Part shown: positions 9,310-21,522 of the stretch, piece by piece
Layout of the letters: each line of letters opens with the position of its first letter
How positions within the stretch are numbered: position 1 is the first letter of the stretch
Notes under the pieces: generated by a model
Seen by the model: only the letters and a program-made list of their open reading frames with translations
What the model was told of the DNA's origin: nothing
The model's database searches: none
Position numbers and translations under genes: made by a program
Assembly: GCA_900696575.1 (NCBI GenBank)
Contig: CAADHD010000016.1
Span: forward strand, 62,001 to 126,000
DNA length: 64,000 bases
From: an uncultured Bacteroidota bacterium
GTDB lineage: Bacteria; Bacteroidota; Bacteroidia; AKYH767-A; OLB10
Direction: 5' to 3'

Positions 9310-10005
9310 ATGCCAAGACTAACAAAAAACAGAAAATTAGTAGAGAAAAAATTTGATCTCGAAAAAAGTTACTCCGTTCAGGAAGCAGCTAAAATGGTAA
9401 AGGAATTAACCTTTACAAAGTTTGATTCATCCGTTGATCTTAATGTAAGGTTAGGGGTTGACCCGCGTAAAGCCAACCAGATGGTAAGAGGTATAGCTAC
9501 CCTTCCGCATGGAACCGGCAAAAAAGTACGTGTACTGGTGCTTTGCACTCCTGACAAAGAAGCCGAAGCCAAAGAAGCAGGTGCAGATTATGCAGGGCTT
9601 GATGAGTACATTCAGAAAATTGAACAGGGTTGGCTTGAAATGGATGTGGTTATCACTATGCCTTCGGTAATGGCCAAGGTTGGTAAGCTGGGAAAAATTT
9701 TGGGACCCCGAAACCTGATGCCGAATCCGAAAACAGGAACGGTTACTACCGAAGTTGGCAAAGCGGTAAAAGATGTAAAGGGAGGAAAAATTGATTTTAA
9801 AGTTGACAAAGCCGGCATCATTGCAACTTCGATAGGCAAATCATCTTTTGATGCCAACAAAATTTATGAAAATGCCAATGAGGTGCTTACTACTATTGCT
9901 AAGCTCAAACCGGCTTCTGCCAAAGGAGCTTACTTTAAAAGCATAACCATGAGCAGCACCATGAGTCCGGGCATTAAAATAGATACCAAATCTTTTCAGC
10001 ACTAA
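9310..10005 (+). CDS. rplA: 50S ribosomal protein L1
   Basis: L1 (231 aa) builds the mobile L1 stalk that handles exit of deacylated tRNA, and in many bacteria it also represses its own mRNA. Conserved segments are [31 protein letters not shown] near residue 130 and the C-terminal [11 protein letters not shown]. An in-frame ATG exists at 9286 (MHNINFNK), but homologues begin at the MPRLTKNRK Met, so 9310 is chosen. Confidence 0.97.
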   Translation: MPRLTKNRKLVEKKFDLEKSYSVQEAAKMVKELTFTKFDSSVDLNVRLGVDPRKANQMVRGIATLPHGTGKKVRVLVLCTPDKEAEAKEAGADYAGLDEYIQKIEQGWLEMDVVITMPSVMAKVGKLGKILGPRNLMPNPKTGTVTTEVGKAVKDVKGGKIDFKVDKAGIIATSIGKSSFDANKIYENANEVLTTIAKLKPASAKGAYFKSITMSSTMSPGIKIDTKSFQH

Positions 10006-10027
10006 TCTCTTTTAACAAATTACAGAA

Positions 10028-10552
10028 ATGAAAAAAGAAGAAAAAAATAAGATCATTGACAGCTTGGTGGAGTCATTCACTCAATACGGCACATTCTATA
10101 TCACCGATATTTCCAGTCTTACAGTTGAAAAAACAAACACACTTCGCAGAAAGTGTTATGGCAGTAATATCAAACTGCGCGTAGCAAAGAATAAATTGAT
10201 TCAGAAGGCGCTCGAGAAAGTTGAAGGTAATGATTATTCATCCATCTTCCCTACGTTAAAAGGCTCCAGTGCCATCATGTTCTGCGATATTGCAAATGTT
10301 CCGGCCAGGGTTATTAAAGAGTTCCGACAGAAGAATGACAAACCGGTTTTGAAAAGCGCTTTTATTGATTCGTCTGTTTTCATCGGAGATAATCAGTTGG
10401 ACATACTGGCTGCCTTAAAATCGAAGAATGAATTGATTGCCGATATAATTGCCTTGCTTCAGTCTCAGGCAAAAAATGTTATTTCAGCATTGCAGTCAGG
10501 CGGAAATAAAATTTCAGGAATACTTACCACTTTGGAAAAACGCGGTTCTTAA
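10028..10552 (+). CDS. rplJ: 50S ribosomal protein L10
   Basis: L10 (174 aa) anchors the L7/L12 dimers to the ribosomal stalk. The N-terminal domain is recognisable (KNKLIQKALE, an rRNA-binding patch), and the C-terminal helix that binds L12 follows. Only 22 nt separate it from rplA, leaving no room for the long L10 autoregulatory leader known from enterobacteria. Any L10-L12 control must therefore work differently. Confidence 0.97.
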   Translation: MKKEEKNKIIDSLVESFTQYGTFYITDISSLTVEKTNTLRRKCYGSNIKLRVAKNKLIQKALEKVEGNDYSSIFPTLKGSSAIMFCDIANVPARVIKEFRQKNDKPVLKSAFIDSSVFIGDNQLDILAALKSKNELIADIIALLQSQAKNVISALQSGGNKISGILTTLEKRGS

Positions 10553-10615
10553 TGCTTCCAACAGGAACACGTTATTCATATAAATCATCATCAACAACAA
10601 TTAAAAACAAAAATT

Positions 10616-10993
10616 ATGGCAGACATTAAATCATTAGGCGACCAGTTGGTAGGCCTTACTGTTAAAGAAGTTCAGGAGCTTGCCGCTTACCTGAAAGATA
10701 CTCATGGCATTGAGCCTGCAGCCGCAGCACCTGTAATGGTAGCTGGCGGTGGCGGTGGCGCAGCAGCACCTGCAGCCGAGAAATCTACATTTGATGTAAT
10801 TCTCAAATCAGCAGGTAACGCTAAGCTCGGTATCGTTAAAATTGTAAAGGAACTCACCGGTCTTGGCCTTAAAGAAGCTAAAGACCTGGTTGACGCTTTG
10901 CCAAAGCCTGTTAAAGAAGGTGTTTCTAAAGAAGAAGCAAATTCAATTAAACAGCAGCTTGAAGCAGGTGGTGCCGAAGTTGAGCTTAAATAA
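10616..10993 (+). CDS. rplL: 50S ribosomal protein L7/L12
   Basis: L7/L12 (125 aa) is the multicopy stalk protein that recruits and activates translation GTPases. An N-terminal dimerisation helix is followed by a flexible Ala/Gly-rich hinge (about 38-55) and the globular domain with [19 protein letters not shown]. Length is typical. A strong hairpin (11016-11050) follows the stop codon. Confidence 0.98.
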   Translation: MADIKSLGDQLVGLTVKEVQELAAYLKDTHGIEPAAAAPVMVAGGGGGAAAPAAEKSTFDVILKSAGNAKLGIVKIVKELTGLGLKEAKDLVDALPKPVKEGVSKEEANSIKQQLEAGGAEVELK

Positions 10994-11015
10994 CTCCGCT
11001 TCGGGTCAACCCACA

Positions 11016-11059
11016 GCAGTCTCCGGCACTTTGCTGATGCCGGAGTCTGCTTCCTTTTT
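11016..11059 (+). terminator. Attenuator/terminator hairpin between rplL and rpoB
   Basis: GCAGTCTCCGGCA (11016-11028) pairs with TGCCGGAGTCTGC (11038-11050) with a single T-T mismatch and a 9-nt loop, and is followed by TTCCTTTTT. This is a GC-rich intrinsic terminator by shape. Since rpoB has no obvious promoter of its own, partial read-through is likely. That would give ribosomal protein transcripts in excess over polymerase transcripts, as known for rplL-rpoB in other bacteria. Confidence 0.75.
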
Positions 11060-11124
11060 GCCGTCATCCCTGCGATGTCGGTTTCAGCATTTTAGTGAAT
11101 TAACGTTTTAAAACTTCTTACACC

Positions 11125-14100
11125 TTGGTCACCATCCATAACACTCCACAGAAATTATCCTCACGCAGGATCAATTTTGCCTCAACCAAACCGGCCATCG
11201 AGTACCCTGATTTCTTAGACGTTCAGCTCAAATCTTTTCAGGACTTTTTTCAGTTGGAAACCACTTCTGACAACCGCGAGAAGGAAGGGCTTTACAGGGT
11301 GTTCACCGAAAATTTTCCCATTACCGACTCGCGCAACAATTTCGTGCTTGAGTTTATTGATTATTTCATTGATCCGCCCCGTTACTCTATTAGAGAATGT
11401 ATTGAGCGCGGACTAACCTATTCGGTTCCGCTTAAAGCCAAACTGAAACTTTATTGTACCGATCCGGAACACGAAGATTTTGAAACAATTGTTCAGGATG
11501 TTTACCTCGGCATGATTCCTTACATGACTCACAAAGGAACCTTTGTGATTAATGGCGCTGAACGCGTTATTGTTTCTCAGTTACATCGTTCGCCCGGTGT
11601 TTTCTTCGGCCAGAGCCGTCATGCCAACGGTACCAAACTTTACAGCGCACGCGTTATTCCTTTTAAAGGATCGTGGATTGAGTTTGCTACAGACATAAAC
11701 AATGTAATGTATGCTTACATTGACCGTAAAAAGAAATTTCCGGTAACCACCTTGTTGCGCGCTATCGGTTTTCAGACAGATAAAGATATACTGGAGATAT
11801 TCGGATTGGCCGATGAAGTAAAAGTAAGCAAGGTGGCATTGAAGAAAATGGTGGGCCGCAAATTGGCTGCCCGTGTTCTTAAAACCTGGGTTGAAGATTT
11901 TGTAGATGAAGATACCGGTGAAGTAGTTTCCATTGAACGTAATGAAGTTATTCTTGAGCGCGAAACCGTACTTGAAGATCATCATGTTGATATGATCGTT
12001 GATGCAGGAGTAAAATCCGTCATCTTCCATAAGAGCGAAGCCAATGCTGCCGAATATGCTATTATTTACAACACGCTTCAGAAAGATACTTCCAACAGCG
12101 AAAAAGAAGCGGTTGAACATATCTACCGCCAGTTGAGAAGCGCTGAACCTCCTGACGAGGAAACAGCGCGCAGGGTAATTGAAGGATTATTCTTTTCTGA
12201 TAAGCGTTATGATCTGGGTGAAGTAGGCCGCTACCGTATCAATAAAAAATTAGGAATTGAAATTCCTACCGATATAAAAGTGCTGACCAAACAGGATATC
12301 ATCAGCATTATCCGTTATCTCATTTCGCTTATAAACTCTAAAGCGGATGTGGATGATATTGACCATTTAAGCAACAGACGTGTTAAAACTGTGGGTGAAC
12401 AGTTGTACTCTCAGTTTGGAGTTGGCCTTTCACGTATGGCACGCACTATCCGTGAGCGTATGAACGTACGTGATAACGAAGTATTTACTCCGGCTGATTT
12501 GATCAATGCCAAAACATTATCATCAGTAATCAACTCCTTCTTCGGAACCAACCAGCTCTCGCAATTCATGGATCAGGTTAATCCACTGTCGGAAGTAACG
12601 CATAAGCGCAGGTTATCAGCCCTTGGCCCCGGTGGTCTTTCGCGCGAAAGAGCCGGTTTCGAAGTTCGTGACGTTCACTATACTCACTATGGCCGCCTTT
12701 GTACCATCGAAACTCCTGAAGGCCCTAATATCGGATTGATTTCATCTCTCTGTGTTTATGCCAAGGTTAACAACCTCGGTTTTATTGCCACCCCTTACCG
12801 GACTGTACACAACGGCACAGTAACGAATGACGTTGTTTATCTGACTGCCGAAGAAGAAGACGGAAAAGTTATTGCTCAGGCAAATGCTAAAATAAATCTG
12901 GACGGAAAATTTGATGACCCGAAAGTAAAAGCACGCTTTGAAGGTGATTTCCCGATTGTGGAACCTGATAAAGTTTCCTTAATGGATGTTGCCCCAAATC
13001 AGATTGCCTCTATTGCTGCTTCATTGATTCCGTTCCTTGAGCATGACGATGCCAACCGCGCCTTAATGGGTTCAAACATGCAGCGGCAGGCAGTTCCACT
13101 GCTTCGCCCCGAAGCCCCGATTGTTGGTACGGGTTTAGAAGGTCAGTTGGTTCGCGATTCCCGCGTATTGATCAATTCTGAATATGATGGTGTGGTAGAG
13201 TACGTTGATGCCAATGAAATTCACATCCGCTCCATGCGTAGTGAAGACGAAAAGCTCATCAGCTTTGAGGATGATTTACGTATTTACAAACTCACCAAAT
13301 TCCAGAAAACCAATCAAAGTACCAGCGTTAACCTCAAGCCGATTGTTAAGAAAGGAGAAAAAGTAAAAGCCGGACAAGTGCTTTGCGAAGGATATGCAAC
13401 ACAGGATGGTGAATTGGCATTAGGCCGTAATCTCATGGTGGCCTTCATGCCTTGGAAAGGGTATAACTTCGAAGATGCCATAGTGATTTCCGAGCGCGTA
13501 GTACGCGATGATATTTTCACATCACTGCATATTGATGAATACAGTCTTGAAGTGCGCGATACCAAACGCGGCCTTGAAGAGCTCACTGCCGACATTCCGA
13601 ATGTAAGCGAAGAAGCCACACGCGAGCTGGATGAAAACGGACTGATAAGGGTAGGAGCAGAGGTGAAAGAAGGTGATATTCTGATTGGTAAAATTACACC
13701 CAAGGGTGAAACCGATCCATCACCTGAAGAAAAACTTCTACGTGCCATCTTTGGTGATAAAGCAGGCGATGTAAAAGATGCTTCGCTTAAAGTACCTCCA
13801 TCAGTAACCGGGGTGGTGATTGATAAAAAACTTTTCTCACGCAATATCAAGGAGAAAATGAATAAGAATGATGAGAAGGCATTGCTCACCAAATTAGATG
13901 AGGAAATGAATGCAGCTCTTGCTGATTTAAAAAATCAATTGGTGGATAAACTTTTCGTTCTGGTATCAGGAAAAACATCACAGGGTGTTTTTGACCTATA
14001 CAAGGAAGTTGTAGTTCCTAAAGGCGTAAAGTTTACGCAAAAGATGCTGGCTGATATGAATTACAACAACATCAATCCTACCAAATGGACTACTGACCGT

Positions 14101-14946
14101 GATAAGAACGATCAGGTAAATCAGTTACTGCATAATTACAACATTAAAGTGAACGATACCATTGGAGCCTTCAAACGCAAAAAATTTGCACTCACCATTG
14201 GTGATGAACTACCTGCAGGAATTGTTCAGTTGGCTAAAGTTTACATTGCCAAAAAGCGTAAACTGAAAGTGGGTGATAAAATGGCAGGCCGCCACGGAAA
14301 TAAAGGTATTGTTGCCAAGATTGTACGTGATGAAGACATGCCTTACCTTGAAGACGGCACACCGGTGGATATTGTTCTTAATCCATTAGGTGTACCCTCA
14401 CGTATGAACCTTGGTCAGATCTATGAAACCGTTCTTGCATGGGCCGGAAAAAAATTAGGAGTGAAATTCGCCACCCCGATTTTTGACGGTGCTACTATTG
14501 AACAAATTGATCAATACGTTACCAAAGCAGGCTTGCCAAAATTTGGCGGTACGTATTTGTATGACGGAGGAACTGGCGAAAGATTTGATCAGCCCGCTAC
14601 AGTCGGTATCATTTACATGATGAAGCTTAGCCACCTGGTTGATGATAAAATGCATGCCCGTTCCATCGGACCTTATTCACTCATTACGCAACAGCCGCTT
14701 GGAGGTAAAGCTCAGTTCGGAGGTCAGCGTTTTGGTGAAATGGAAGTATGGGCCATCGAAGCATTTGGCGCTGCCAACATTCTGCAGGAACTACTCACCG
14801 TTAAATCAGATGACGTAGTAGGCCGTGCCAAGGCATACGAAGCCATTGTTAAAGGCGAAAACCTCGGCACACCGGGTGTTCCTGAATCGTTCAATGTACT
14901 GCTTCACGAACTCCGTGGCCTCTGCCTCAGAGTTACGCTTGAATAA
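11125..14946 (+). CDS. rpoB: DNA-directed RNA polymerase subunit beta
   Basis: The beta subunit (1273 aa) forms one pincer of RNA polymerase and half of its active centre. The rifampicin-binding cluster is wild-type-like: [12 protein letters not shown], then [20 protein letters not shown]. The catalytic-site region [12 protein letters not shown] and the C-terminal [12 protein letters not shown] are present. No ATG or GTG lies in frame between the upstream stop (11101) and the conserved [15 protein letters not shown] segment, so translation most likely starts at the TTG at 11125. rpoC follows after 73 nt. Confidence 0.97.
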   Translation: MVTIHNTPQKLSSRRINFASTKPAIEYPDFLDVQLKSFQDFFQLETTSDNREKEGLYRVFTENFPITDSRNNFVLEFIDYFIDPPRYSIRECIERGLTYSVPLKAKLKLYCTDPEHEDFETIVQDVYLGMIPYMTHKGTFVINGAERVIVSQLHRSPGVFFGQSRHANGTKLYSARVIPFKGSWIEFATDINNVMYAYIDRKKKFPVTTLLRAIGFQTDKDILEIFGLADEVKVSKVALKKMVGRKLAARVLKTWVEDFVDEDTGEVVSIERNEVILERETVLEDHHVDMIVDAGVKSVIFHKSEANAAEYAIIYNTLQKDTSNSEKEAVEHIYRQLRSAEPPDEETARRVIEGLFFSDKRYDLGEVGRYRINKKLGIEIPTDIKVLTKQDIISIIRYLISLINSKADVDDIDHLSNRRVKTVGEQLYSQFGVGLSRMARTIRERMNVRDNEVFTPADLINAKTLSSVINSFFGTNQLSQFMDQVNPLSEVTHKRRLSALGPGGLSRERAGFEVRDVHYTHYGRLCTIETPEGPNIGLISSLCVYAKVNNLGFIATPYRTVHNGTVTNDVVYLTAEEEDGKVIAQANAKINLDGKFDDPKVKARFEGDFPIVEPDKVSLMDVAPNQIASIAASLIPFLEHDDANRALMGSNMQRQAVPLLRPEAPIVGTGLEGQLVRDSRVLINSEYDGVVEYVDANEIHIRSMRSEDEKLISFEDDLRIYKLTKFQKTNQSTSVNLKPIVKKGEKVKAGQVLCEGYATQDGELALGRNLMVAFMPWKGYNFEDAIVISERVVRDDIFTSLHIDEYSLEVRDTKRGLEELTADIPNVSEEATRELDENGLIRVGAEVKEGDILIGKITPKGETDPSPEEKLLRAIFGDKAGDVKDASLKVPPSVTGVVIDKKLFSRNIKEKMNKNDEKALLTKLDEEMNAALADLKNQLVDKLFVLVSGKTSQGVFDLYKEVVVPKGVKFTQKMLADMNYNNINPTKWTTDRDKNDQVNQLLHNYNIKVNDTIGAFKRKKFALTIGDELPAGIVQLAKVYIAKKRKLKVGDKMAGRHGNKGIVAKIVRDEDMPYLEDGTPVDIVLNPLGVPSRMNLGQIYETVLAWAGKKLGVKFATPIFDGATIEQIDQYVTKAGLPKFGGTYLYDGGTGERFDQPATVGIIYMMKLSHLVDDKMHARSIGPYSLITQQPLGGKAQFGGQRFGEMEVWAIEAFGAANILQELLTVKSDDVVGRAKAYEAIVKGENLGTPGVPESFNVLLHELRGLCLRVTLE

Positions 14947-15019
14947 ATTCTTTATCCGGTTTCATCATACCGATGTTACCGGAATTTAAACTCAACATGT
15001 TAAACGTCTAAATCAAAAT

Positions 15020-18000
15020 ATGGCTGCCAAAAAAGAAATAAAAGTTAAGAGTAACTTTTCAAAAATCACCATCAGCCTCGCTTCGCCCGAATCCATCCTT
15101 GAGCAATCAAGCGGTGAAGTGCTGAAGCCTGAAACCATTAATTACCGTACCTACAAACCTGAGCGTGACGGCTTGTTCTGCGAAAGAATTTTCGGTCCTG
15201 TTAAAGACTGGGAATGTCATTGCGGAAAATATAAACGCATCCGTTACAAAGGCATTGTTTGCGATCGCTGCGGTGTGGAAGTAACCGAAAAAAAAGTAAG
15301 ACGCGAGCGCCTTGGCCACATTCAGTTAGTGGTGCCTGTAGCTCACATCTGGTATTTCAAATCGTTGCCGAACAAAATCGGCTACCTGCTTGGATTGCCG
15401 ACTAAAAAACTCGACCTCATTATTTATTATGAGCGTTACGTGGTAATTCAGCCGGGCATTAAAGCACAGGATGGCATTCAGTATCTGCAATTCCTTACCG
15501 AAGAAGAATACATACAGATTCTTGATTCACTTCCGAAGGACAACCAGCATCTTGATGATAATGATCCGAATAAGTTCATTGCCAAAATGGGAGCAGAAGG
15601 CCTTTACGATTTATTGCAGCGCCTTAATCTTGATGAGCTTTCCTACAATCTGCGTCATCAGGCAAACAATGAAACTTCACAGCAAAGAAAAAACGAAGCT
15701 TTGAAACGTCTGCAGGTAGTTGAAGCATTCCGCAGTGCGAATACCAGAATTGAAAATCGGCCTGAATGGATGATTGTAAAAGTAGTTCCGGTTATTCCGC
15801 CTGAACTTCGTCCTCTTGTGCCATTGGAAGGTGGACGATTTGCCACTTCTGATCTGAACGATCTTTACAGAAGGGTAATCATCCGCAACAACCGGTTGAA
15901 GAGATTGGTAGAAATCAAAGCTCCTGAAGTAATCCTGCGTAATGAGAAACGTATGCTTCAGGAATCGGTTGATTCATTATTTGATAACTCAAGAAAAGTG
16001 AATGCTGTAAAAACTGACAGCAACCGTCCGCTCAAATCATTGAGCGATTCACTGAAAGGAAAACAAGGCCGTTTCCGTCAAAACCTGCTGGGTAAGCGTG
16101 TTGATTATTCAGCACGCTCGGTAATTGTTGTCGGCCCTGAATTGAAATTACACGAATGCGGTTTGCCAAAAGATATGGCAGCAGAACTTTACAAGCCATT
16201 CGTTATCCGCAAAATGATTGAAAGAGGTATTGTGAAAACGGTGAAGTCGGCCAAAAAAATTGTTGAGCGGAAAGACCCTGTAGTTTGGGATATCCTGGAG
16301 AATGTAATGAAAGGCCATCCCGTATTGCTAAACCGTGCTCCTACGCTCCATCGTTTAGGCATTCAGGCTTTCCAGCCAAAAATGATAGAAGGGAAAGCCA
16401 TTCAGCTGCATCCGTTGGTTTGTACAGCTTTTAATGCTGATTTTGACGGTGACCAGATGGCAGTTCATTTACCATTGAGCAATGCTGCCATTCTTGAAGC
16501 ACAGCTACTTATGCTGGCCGCTCATAACATCCTCAATCCGGCCAATGGCGCGCCTATTACAGTTCCTTCTCAGGATATGGTGCTTGGGCTTTATTATATT
16601 ACCAAAGCAAAAAAATCAACTAAAGATGAAAAGGTAAAGGGTGAAGGAATGACCTTCTATTCACCGGAGGAAGTCATTATTGCCTACAATGAAAAAATGA
16701 TTGACTTGCATGCAGTCATTCATGCGAAGGTGCCTGTTTATACAGAAGAAGGCATTATTAACAAAGTAATTGAAACAACTGTTGGTCGGGTGCTGTTTAA
16801 CCAGGTTGTCCCTGCCGAAGTTGGTTTCATCAACGAATTGCTTACCAAGAAGAATCTTCGTGATGCCATCAATCTTGTATTAAAGCGTGCCGGTATTTCC
16901 AAGGCTGCCATATTCCTTGATGAGATAAAAGATTTGGGCTTTAAGATGGCATTCCGTGGCGGTTTGTCTTTCAACATGAATGATGTAATCATTCCTGACG
17001 AAAAAGAAAAACTGATTCTCAAAGCCGAAGAAGAAGTTGATGAGGTAATGAACAATTACAATATGGGGATCATTACCAATAACGAGCGGTATAACCAGAT
17101 AATTGATATCTGGACACGCACCAATTCCCGCATTACAGAAAACCTGATGCGCAGACTTACTGCCGACAAGCAAGGATTCAATTCTATATTTATGATGCTT
17201 GATTCAGGAGCCCGCGGATCTAAAGAGCAGATTCGTCAGTTAGGCGGTATGCGCGGACTGATGGCTAAGCCGCAAAAATCAGGAGCAACCGGTGGTGAGA
17301 TTATCGAAAATCCTATCCTTTCTAACTTTAAGGAAGGATTATCCATTCTTGAGTACTTTATTTCTACCCACGGTGCGCGCAAAGGTCTTGCCGATACGGC
17401 TCTTAAAACAGCCGATGCAGGTTACCTCACCCGCAGGCTGGTTGACGTGGCTCAGGATGTCATCATTAATGAAGAAGACTGCGGAACACTTCGCGGACTT
17501 GCAGAAACTGCTTTGAAAAATAACGAAGAAGTTGTAGAATCGCTGTACGACCGTATTCTCGGACGTGTGTCAGTTCATGAAGTGGTTCATCCGCAAACAG
17601 GAAAAGTAATTGTAAGATCGGGGGAGGAAATTATTGAAAAGTATGCCGAAGAAATTGAATCATCTCCAATCGAAACAGTAGAAATCCGTTCTGTGCTAAC
17701 CTGCGAATCGAAAAACGGTGTTTGTGCAAAATGTTACGGACGTAATCTTGCCACCGGCCGCATGGTTCAAAAGGGCGAAGCAGTAGGCGTTATCGCTGCT
17801 CAGTCAATCGGTGAGCCGGGTACACAGCTTACACTACGTACATTCCACGTGGGTGGTGTGGCTGCTAAGAGTGCTTCCGAATCAAGTATAGTAGCCAAAT
17901 TTGCCGGTATCATTGAACTGGAAGAAGTTAAAACCATTCATAAAGAAGATTCTGACAAAGCAGGAGATGTGGTTATTGGCCGGTCAGGCGAGTTAAGAAT

Positions 18001-19315
18001 TCTGGATGCAGCTACCAAAACCCCGTTAGCTACGCATCACGTTCCCTACGGTTCTCAGCTTTATGTTAAGAACAAAGCTAAAGTGAATGCCGGAGAACTT
18101 CTTTGCGAATGGGATCCATACAATGCACTTATTCTTACCGACATCCATGGTAAAATAGAATATGAAAACATTGATGAAGGATTTACTTTCCGAGAAGAAA
18201 CGGATGAGCAAACCGGATTTAAAGAGAAAGTAATTATTGACAGCCGCGATAAAACCCGCAATCCGGTTATTAAAATTATGAGCAGCAGCAAAGAAGTACT
18301 GCGTGCATACAACATTCCTGTGGGCGCTCATATTGTTGTAAGTAAAGGGCAAGCCGTTAAAGCAGGTGATAAAATTGCCAAGATTCCACGGGCAAGCGGA
18401 AAAACAGGCGATATTACCGGAGGTCTTCCGCGTGTTACTGAATTATTCGAGGCACGTAATCCTTCCAATCCTGCTGTAGTATCCGAAGTTGATGGCGTGA
18501 TTTCTTATGGCGGCATCAAACGTGGTAACCGGGAAGTAATTGTTACTCCCCGCGAAGGTGAAGTGAAAAAATACCTTGTTCCCCTTTCCAAGCATATCTT
18601 GGTTCAGGATAACGATTATGTAAAAGCAGGTCAGCCATTATCTGATGGAATTATTTCTCCCGGTGATATCCTTGCCATCAAAGGCCCGTCATTGGTTCAG
18701 GAGTATCTGGTTAACGAAGTTCAGGAAGTTTACCGATTACAAGGTGTGAAGATTAACGATAAACACTTTGAAGTAATCGTAAAGCAAATGATGCGCAAAG
18801 TGATCATTGATGATCCGGGTGATACACGTTTCCTCGAAAAAGAATCGGTAAACCGTATTGACTTTATTGAAGAAAACGATAACATCATAGACAAGAAAGT
18901 GATTACCGACCCGGGCGACTCTACGAATTTCAAAGCCGGGCAGATCATAACTCTTCGAAGGCTGCGCGATGAAAACTCAGCTCTTAAGCGCAAAGACCTA
19001 AAGCCTGTAGTTGCCCGCGATGCAATTCCTGCTACTTCAGTGCCTTTATTGCAGGGTATTACTCAGGCCTCATTGCATACTAAGAGCTGGATCAGCGCAG
19101 CATCCTTCCAGGAAACAACCAAGGTGCTTAACGAAGCCGCAGTAGGAGGTAAGGTAGATTACCTCAATGGGTTGAAAGAAAATGTTATCGTTGGTCACTT
19201 GATTCCGGCCGGAACAGGTCTGCGCGAGTATGAACGGCTTATCGTGGGCTCGCAGGAAGAATATGACTTGCTCATGGCTTCCAAGCGTGCGCAGCAAGCC
19301 GAACCAGCATCATAA
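15020..19315 (+). CDS. rpoC: DNA-directed RNA polymerase subunit beta'
   Basis: The beta' subunit (1431 aa) holds the catalytic magnesium. The invariant [12 protein letters not shown] is near residue 475. The N-terminal zinc site [16 protein letters not shown] and the second zinc site around [11 protein letters not shown] are both complete. Trigger-loop and bridge-helix segments ([17 protein letters not shown], then [14 protein letters not shown]) are intact. Length is normal for the phylum. It is the last gene of the operon, and an intrinsic terminator follows within 35 nt. Confidence 0.99.
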   Translation: MAAKKEIKVKSNFSKITISLASPESILEQSSGEVLKPETINYRTYKPERDGLFCERIFGPVKDWECHCGKYKRIRYKGIVCDRCGVEVTEKKVRRERLGHIQLVVPVAHIWYFKSLPNKIGYLLGLPTKKLDLIIYYERYVVIQPGIKAQDGIQYLQFLTEEEYIQILDSLPKDNQHLDDNDPNKFIAKMGAEGLYDLLQRLNLDELSYNLRHQANNETSQQRKNEALKRLQVVEAFRSANTRIENRPEWMIVKVVPVIPPELRPLVPLEGGRFATSDLNDLYRRVIIRNNRLKRLVEIKAPEVILRNEKRMLQESVDSLFDNSRKVNAVKTDSNRPLKSLSDSLKGKQGRFRQNLLGKRVDYSARSVIVVGPELKLHECGLPKDMAAELYKPFVIRKMIERGIVKTVKSAKKIVERKDPVVWDILENVMKGHPVLLNRAPTLHRLGIQAFQPKMIEGKAIQLHPLVCTAFNADFDGDQMAVHLPLSNAAILEAQLLMLAAHNILNPANGAPITVPSQDMVLGLYYITKAKKSTKDEKVKGEGMTFYSPEEVIIAYNEKMIDLHAVIHAKVPVYTEEGIINKVIETTVGRVLFNQVVPAEVGFINELLTKKNLRDAINLVLKRAGISKAAIFLDEIKDLGFKMAFRGGLSFNMNDVIIPDEKEKLILKAEEEVDEVMNNYNMGIITNNERYNQIIDIWTRTNSRITENLMRRLTADKQGFNSIFMMLDSGARGSKEQIRQLGGMRGLMAKPQKSGATGGEIIENPILSNFKEGLSILEYFISTHGARKGLADTALKTADAGYLTRRLVDVAQDVIINEEDCGTLRGLAETALKNNEEVVESLYDRILGRVSVHEVVHPQTGKVIVRSGEEIIEKYAEEIESSPIETVEIRSVLTCESKNGVCAKCYGRNLATGRMVQKGEAVGVIAAQSIGEPGTQLTLRTFHVGGVAAKSASESSIVAKFAGIIELEEVKTIHKEDSDKAGDVVIGRSGELRILDAATKTPLATHHVPYGSQLYVKNKAKVNAGELLCEWDPYNALILTDIHGKIEYENIDEGFTFREETDEQTGFKEKVIIDSRDKTRNPVIKIMSSSKEVLRAYNIPVGAHIVVSKGQAVKAGDKIAKIPRASGKTGDITGGLPRVTELFEARNPSNPAVVSEVDGVISYGGIKRGNREVIVTPREGEVKKYLVPLSKHILVQDNDYVKAGQPLSDGIISPGDILAIKGPSLVQEYLVNEVQEVYRLQGVKINDKHFEVIVKQMMRKVIIDDPGDTRFLEKESVNRIDFIEENDNIIDKKVITDPGDSTNFKAGQIITLRRLRDENSALKRKDLKPVVARDAIPATSVPLLQGITQASLHTKSWISAASFQETTKVLNEAAVGGKVDYLNGLKENVIVGHLIPAGTGLREYERLIVGSQEEYDLLMASKRAQQAEPAS

Positions 19316-19345
19316 CAGAATTTTTCTTTAAGCTGTTTTAATACC

Positions 19346-19381
19346 AAAGGCTATTCGTCAACCTGGCGAATGGCCTTTTTA
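19346..19381 (+). terminator. Intrinsic terminator of the rpoBC operon
   Basis: AAAGGCTATTCG (19346-19357) pairs with CGAATGGCCTTT (19367-19378) over 12 base pairs with one G-T pair and a 9-nt loop, and the 3' side runs into a five-T tract. It lies about 30 nt after the rpoC stop. Confidence 0.85.
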
Positions 19382-19551
19382 AATTAATAAACCTGATGCG
19401 AAAGCTTTTTTGTTATTGCTTTTTATAAAATAGAAAATTTACCGGTCAGGGTTAACTTTAACTAGAATTGGCCATGTTGGAAACCCTTAATTTCCGGCTG
19501 CAACATTCTTAAAAACTTGGATGCTGTAAGTTTTGTAAAGGAGGTTTAAAG

Positions 19552-20628
19552 TTAATCCACCCAGTCAGCAATAAACAGATTGGTATCACGAGAGCCATTA
19601 TTATTTCGGTTGGATGACCAGATGAGTTTTTTTCCGTCAAAAGAGAACATCGGGAAAGCATCAAACGTGTTATCAAAAGAGATCTGTTTAAGACCAGTAC
19701 CATCAAGGTTAATCATGTAAAGGTTGAATTTGTATCCTTTCGTTTTATGGTTGCTTGAAAAGATTATCCGTTTTCCGTCAGGGGTAAAAAACGGAGCCCA
19801 GTTTGCCCCTCCTAAATTGGTTATTTGGCGAAGTTCCGAGCCGTCAACTTTACAAACAAAAATTTCCATTGCCGATGGGGTAACCTGGTTTTGAGCAAGT
19901 AACTCTTTGTAGTCTTTTATTTCCTCTTCCGTTTTTGGCCTTGATGCGCGGAATACCAGCATTGTGCCGTCAGGAGAGAAGAACGCTCCGCCATCATAAC
20001 CTAATTCATTCGTAATTTGCTTCACATTCTTTCCGTCAAGATCCATGGTGTAAAGCTCCAGATCACCGCTGCGCATGCTGGTAAATACAATTTTATCGCC
20101 ATTCGGAGAAACAGTAGCTTCGGCATCGTAGCCGGGTGCATCAGTAAGCTGACGGATTATTTTTCCATTCAGATCCGAAACAAAAATGTCGAATGAATCA
20201 TAGATGGGCCAAACATATTTTTTATCAGCTCTGCGTGGCGGAATATGCGGGCATTCGTACGAGGCCAAATGAGTGGAAGCATAAATTATGCTTTTGTTTC
20301 CCGGCATAAAATAGGAGCATGTTGTACGGCCATGTCCGGTACTTATTAAACGTGGTTTGTTTTGCGCCATGTCATCATTTTTCCAGTCAGCCATAAAGAT
20401 CTGGTCGCATGGGGCATCCCATTTGGCAAACGTTGACTGAAATGTGATGTATTTGTTGTCAAAACTGAAATAGGCTTCGGCATTGTCGCCTCCGAAGGTG
20501 AGTTGTTTTACATTTTTCAAATGAACTTCTTCAGGATAATGTATCTGGTTTCCGCCTTCAGCCCTTTGACCGAATGACGCAATTGAAGCCGAAAAAGAAA
20601 ACAAGGTAAAAAATGAAATACGATACAT
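19552..20628 (-). CDS. Secreted PD40/TolB-like beta-propeller protein
   Basis: This 358-aa protein has a signal peptide (about 1-20) and then repeated WD40-like PD40 blades. Examples are TVSPNGDKIVFTSMRSGDLELY, AFFSPDGTMLVFRAS, PFFTPDGKRIIFSSN and PMFSFDGKKLIWSSNRN, of the type found in TolB and in dipeptidyl peptidase propellers. No peptidase domain follows, so it is probably a periplasmic or surface binding protein. The ligand is unknown. It faces away from the ECF sigma gene across a 278-nt divergent intergenic region, and a near-consensus element (TAGATTCG, 20651-20658 on the minus strand) lies 22 nt upstream. Confidence 0.75.
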   Translation of the reverse strand: MYRISFFTLFSFSASIASFGQRAEGGNQIHYPEEVHLKNVKQLTFGGDNAEAYFSFDNKYITFQSTFAKWDAPCDQIFMADWKNDDMAQNKPRLISTGHGRTTCSYFMPGNKSIIYASTHLASYECPHIPPRRADKKYVWPIYDSFDIFVSDLNGKIIRQLTDAPGYDAEATVSPNGDKIVFTSMRSGDLELYTMDLDGKNVKQITNELGYDGGAFFSPDGTMLVFRASRPKTEEEIKDYKELLAQNQVTPSAMEIFVCKVDGSELRQITNLGGANWAPFFTPDGKRIIFSSNHKTKGYKFNLYMINLDGTGLKQISFDNTFDAFPMFSFDGKKLIWSSNRNNNGSRDTNLFIADWVD

Positions 20629-20858
20629 AAGTTATTGATTTTCAGAGCCGCGAATCTATTTCCGGATAAACTAGATTTTGTCAGATGAAGGTAAAAGTTA
20701 AGCAATAAATGCAAAAACTTTAATCATCTTTTGACCTGACGCAAGTTATAACGTATTATTGTAGTGAAATTTAATACCAGCAGACAATAATAAGTTGCCA
20801 TCACCGTTTTAACTCAGTCAAAGTTTAACTAAAATAAAAAGGAGGACCACAGCATAAC

Positions 20859-20906
20859 AGACTTCTACGCTATTTTTTTTAACCGATAATTCAAAAAAAG
20901 AAGTCT
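20859..20906 (+). promoter_or_regulatory. Inverted repeat abutting the ECF sigma start codon
   Basis: AGACTTCT (20859-20866) is repeated inverted as AGAAGTCT (20899-20906), whose last base touches the ATG at 20907. In RNA the stem would enclose a 32-nt AT-rich loop and press against the start codon. As DNA it could be a split operator. A purine run AAGGAGGA at 20839-20846 is too far upstream to act as the ribosome site for this start. Confidence 0.4.
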
Positions 20907-21494
20907 ATGCATGTGAATCATTTAAGTGATGATTTTCTCATCACACAATACCTTAAAGGTGATGAATCAGGATTGAAGCAATTAATAACCCGCTATGAGC
21001 AAAAGCTGTTCACTTCCATTTTCATTCTTGTTAAGAAGCGTGATTTGGCAGAAGACCTTTTGCAGGAAACCTTTATAAAGATTATCAATACGTTACGGCA
21101 GGGCAGATATCAGGAAGAAGGAAAGTTTCTTGGGTGGGCCATGCGAATTGCACACAATTTAGTAATTGATTATTTCCGAAAAGATAACCGGATGAGAATG
21201 GTGCGTGATACGGATGAATACCGCATTACCGATAATCTTCAGATAACGGAGGATTGTGCCGAAAAGCAGATGATTAAGCACCAAACCCACAACAGGTTAA
21301 AGATTTTGATTGATATGCTTCCCTATGAACAGCGCGAAGTGCTCATCATGAGACATTATGCAGAATTAAGTTTTAAGGAAATTGCAGATATTACTCAGAC
21401 AAGTATCAACACTTGCCTTGGCCGAATGAGGTATGCATTGATTAACCTGCGTAAGCTTGCCGCAGATAAGAAAGTAAGCCTGACGGATGATTAA
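20907..21494 (+). CDS. ECF-type RNA polymerase sigma factor
   Basis: This 195-aa group IV sigma factor directs RNA polymerase to alternative promoters. Sigma region 2 (about 20-95) includes DLAEDLLQETFIKI and the -10 recognition segment GWAMRIAHNLVIDYFRK. Sigma region 4 (about 135-190) has LPYEQREVLIMRHYAELSFKE and a helix-turn-helix ending in RMRYALINLRKL. No anti-sigma gene is adjacent, which separates it from the FecI/FecR and CarH-type pairs. Its regulon and trigger cannot be read from context. A terminator follows directly. Confidence 0.93.
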   Translation: MHVNHLSDDFLITQYLKGDESGLKQLITRYEQKLFTSIFILVKKRDLAEDLLQETFIKIINTLRQGRYQEEGKFLGWAMRIAHNLVIDYFRKDNRMRMVRDTDEYRITDNLQITEDCAEKQMIKHQTHNRLKILIDMLPYEQREVLIMRHYAELSFKEIADITQTSINTCLGRMRYALINLRKLAADKKVSLTDD

Positions 21495-21522
21495 CCGGAA
21501 ACAGATAATAAGCATTAACATC

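Noticed and set aside
11581-12120. 179-codon minus-strand frame inside rpoB
   Set aside because: It is an antisense shadow over a highly conserved part of rpoB with no leader or motif.
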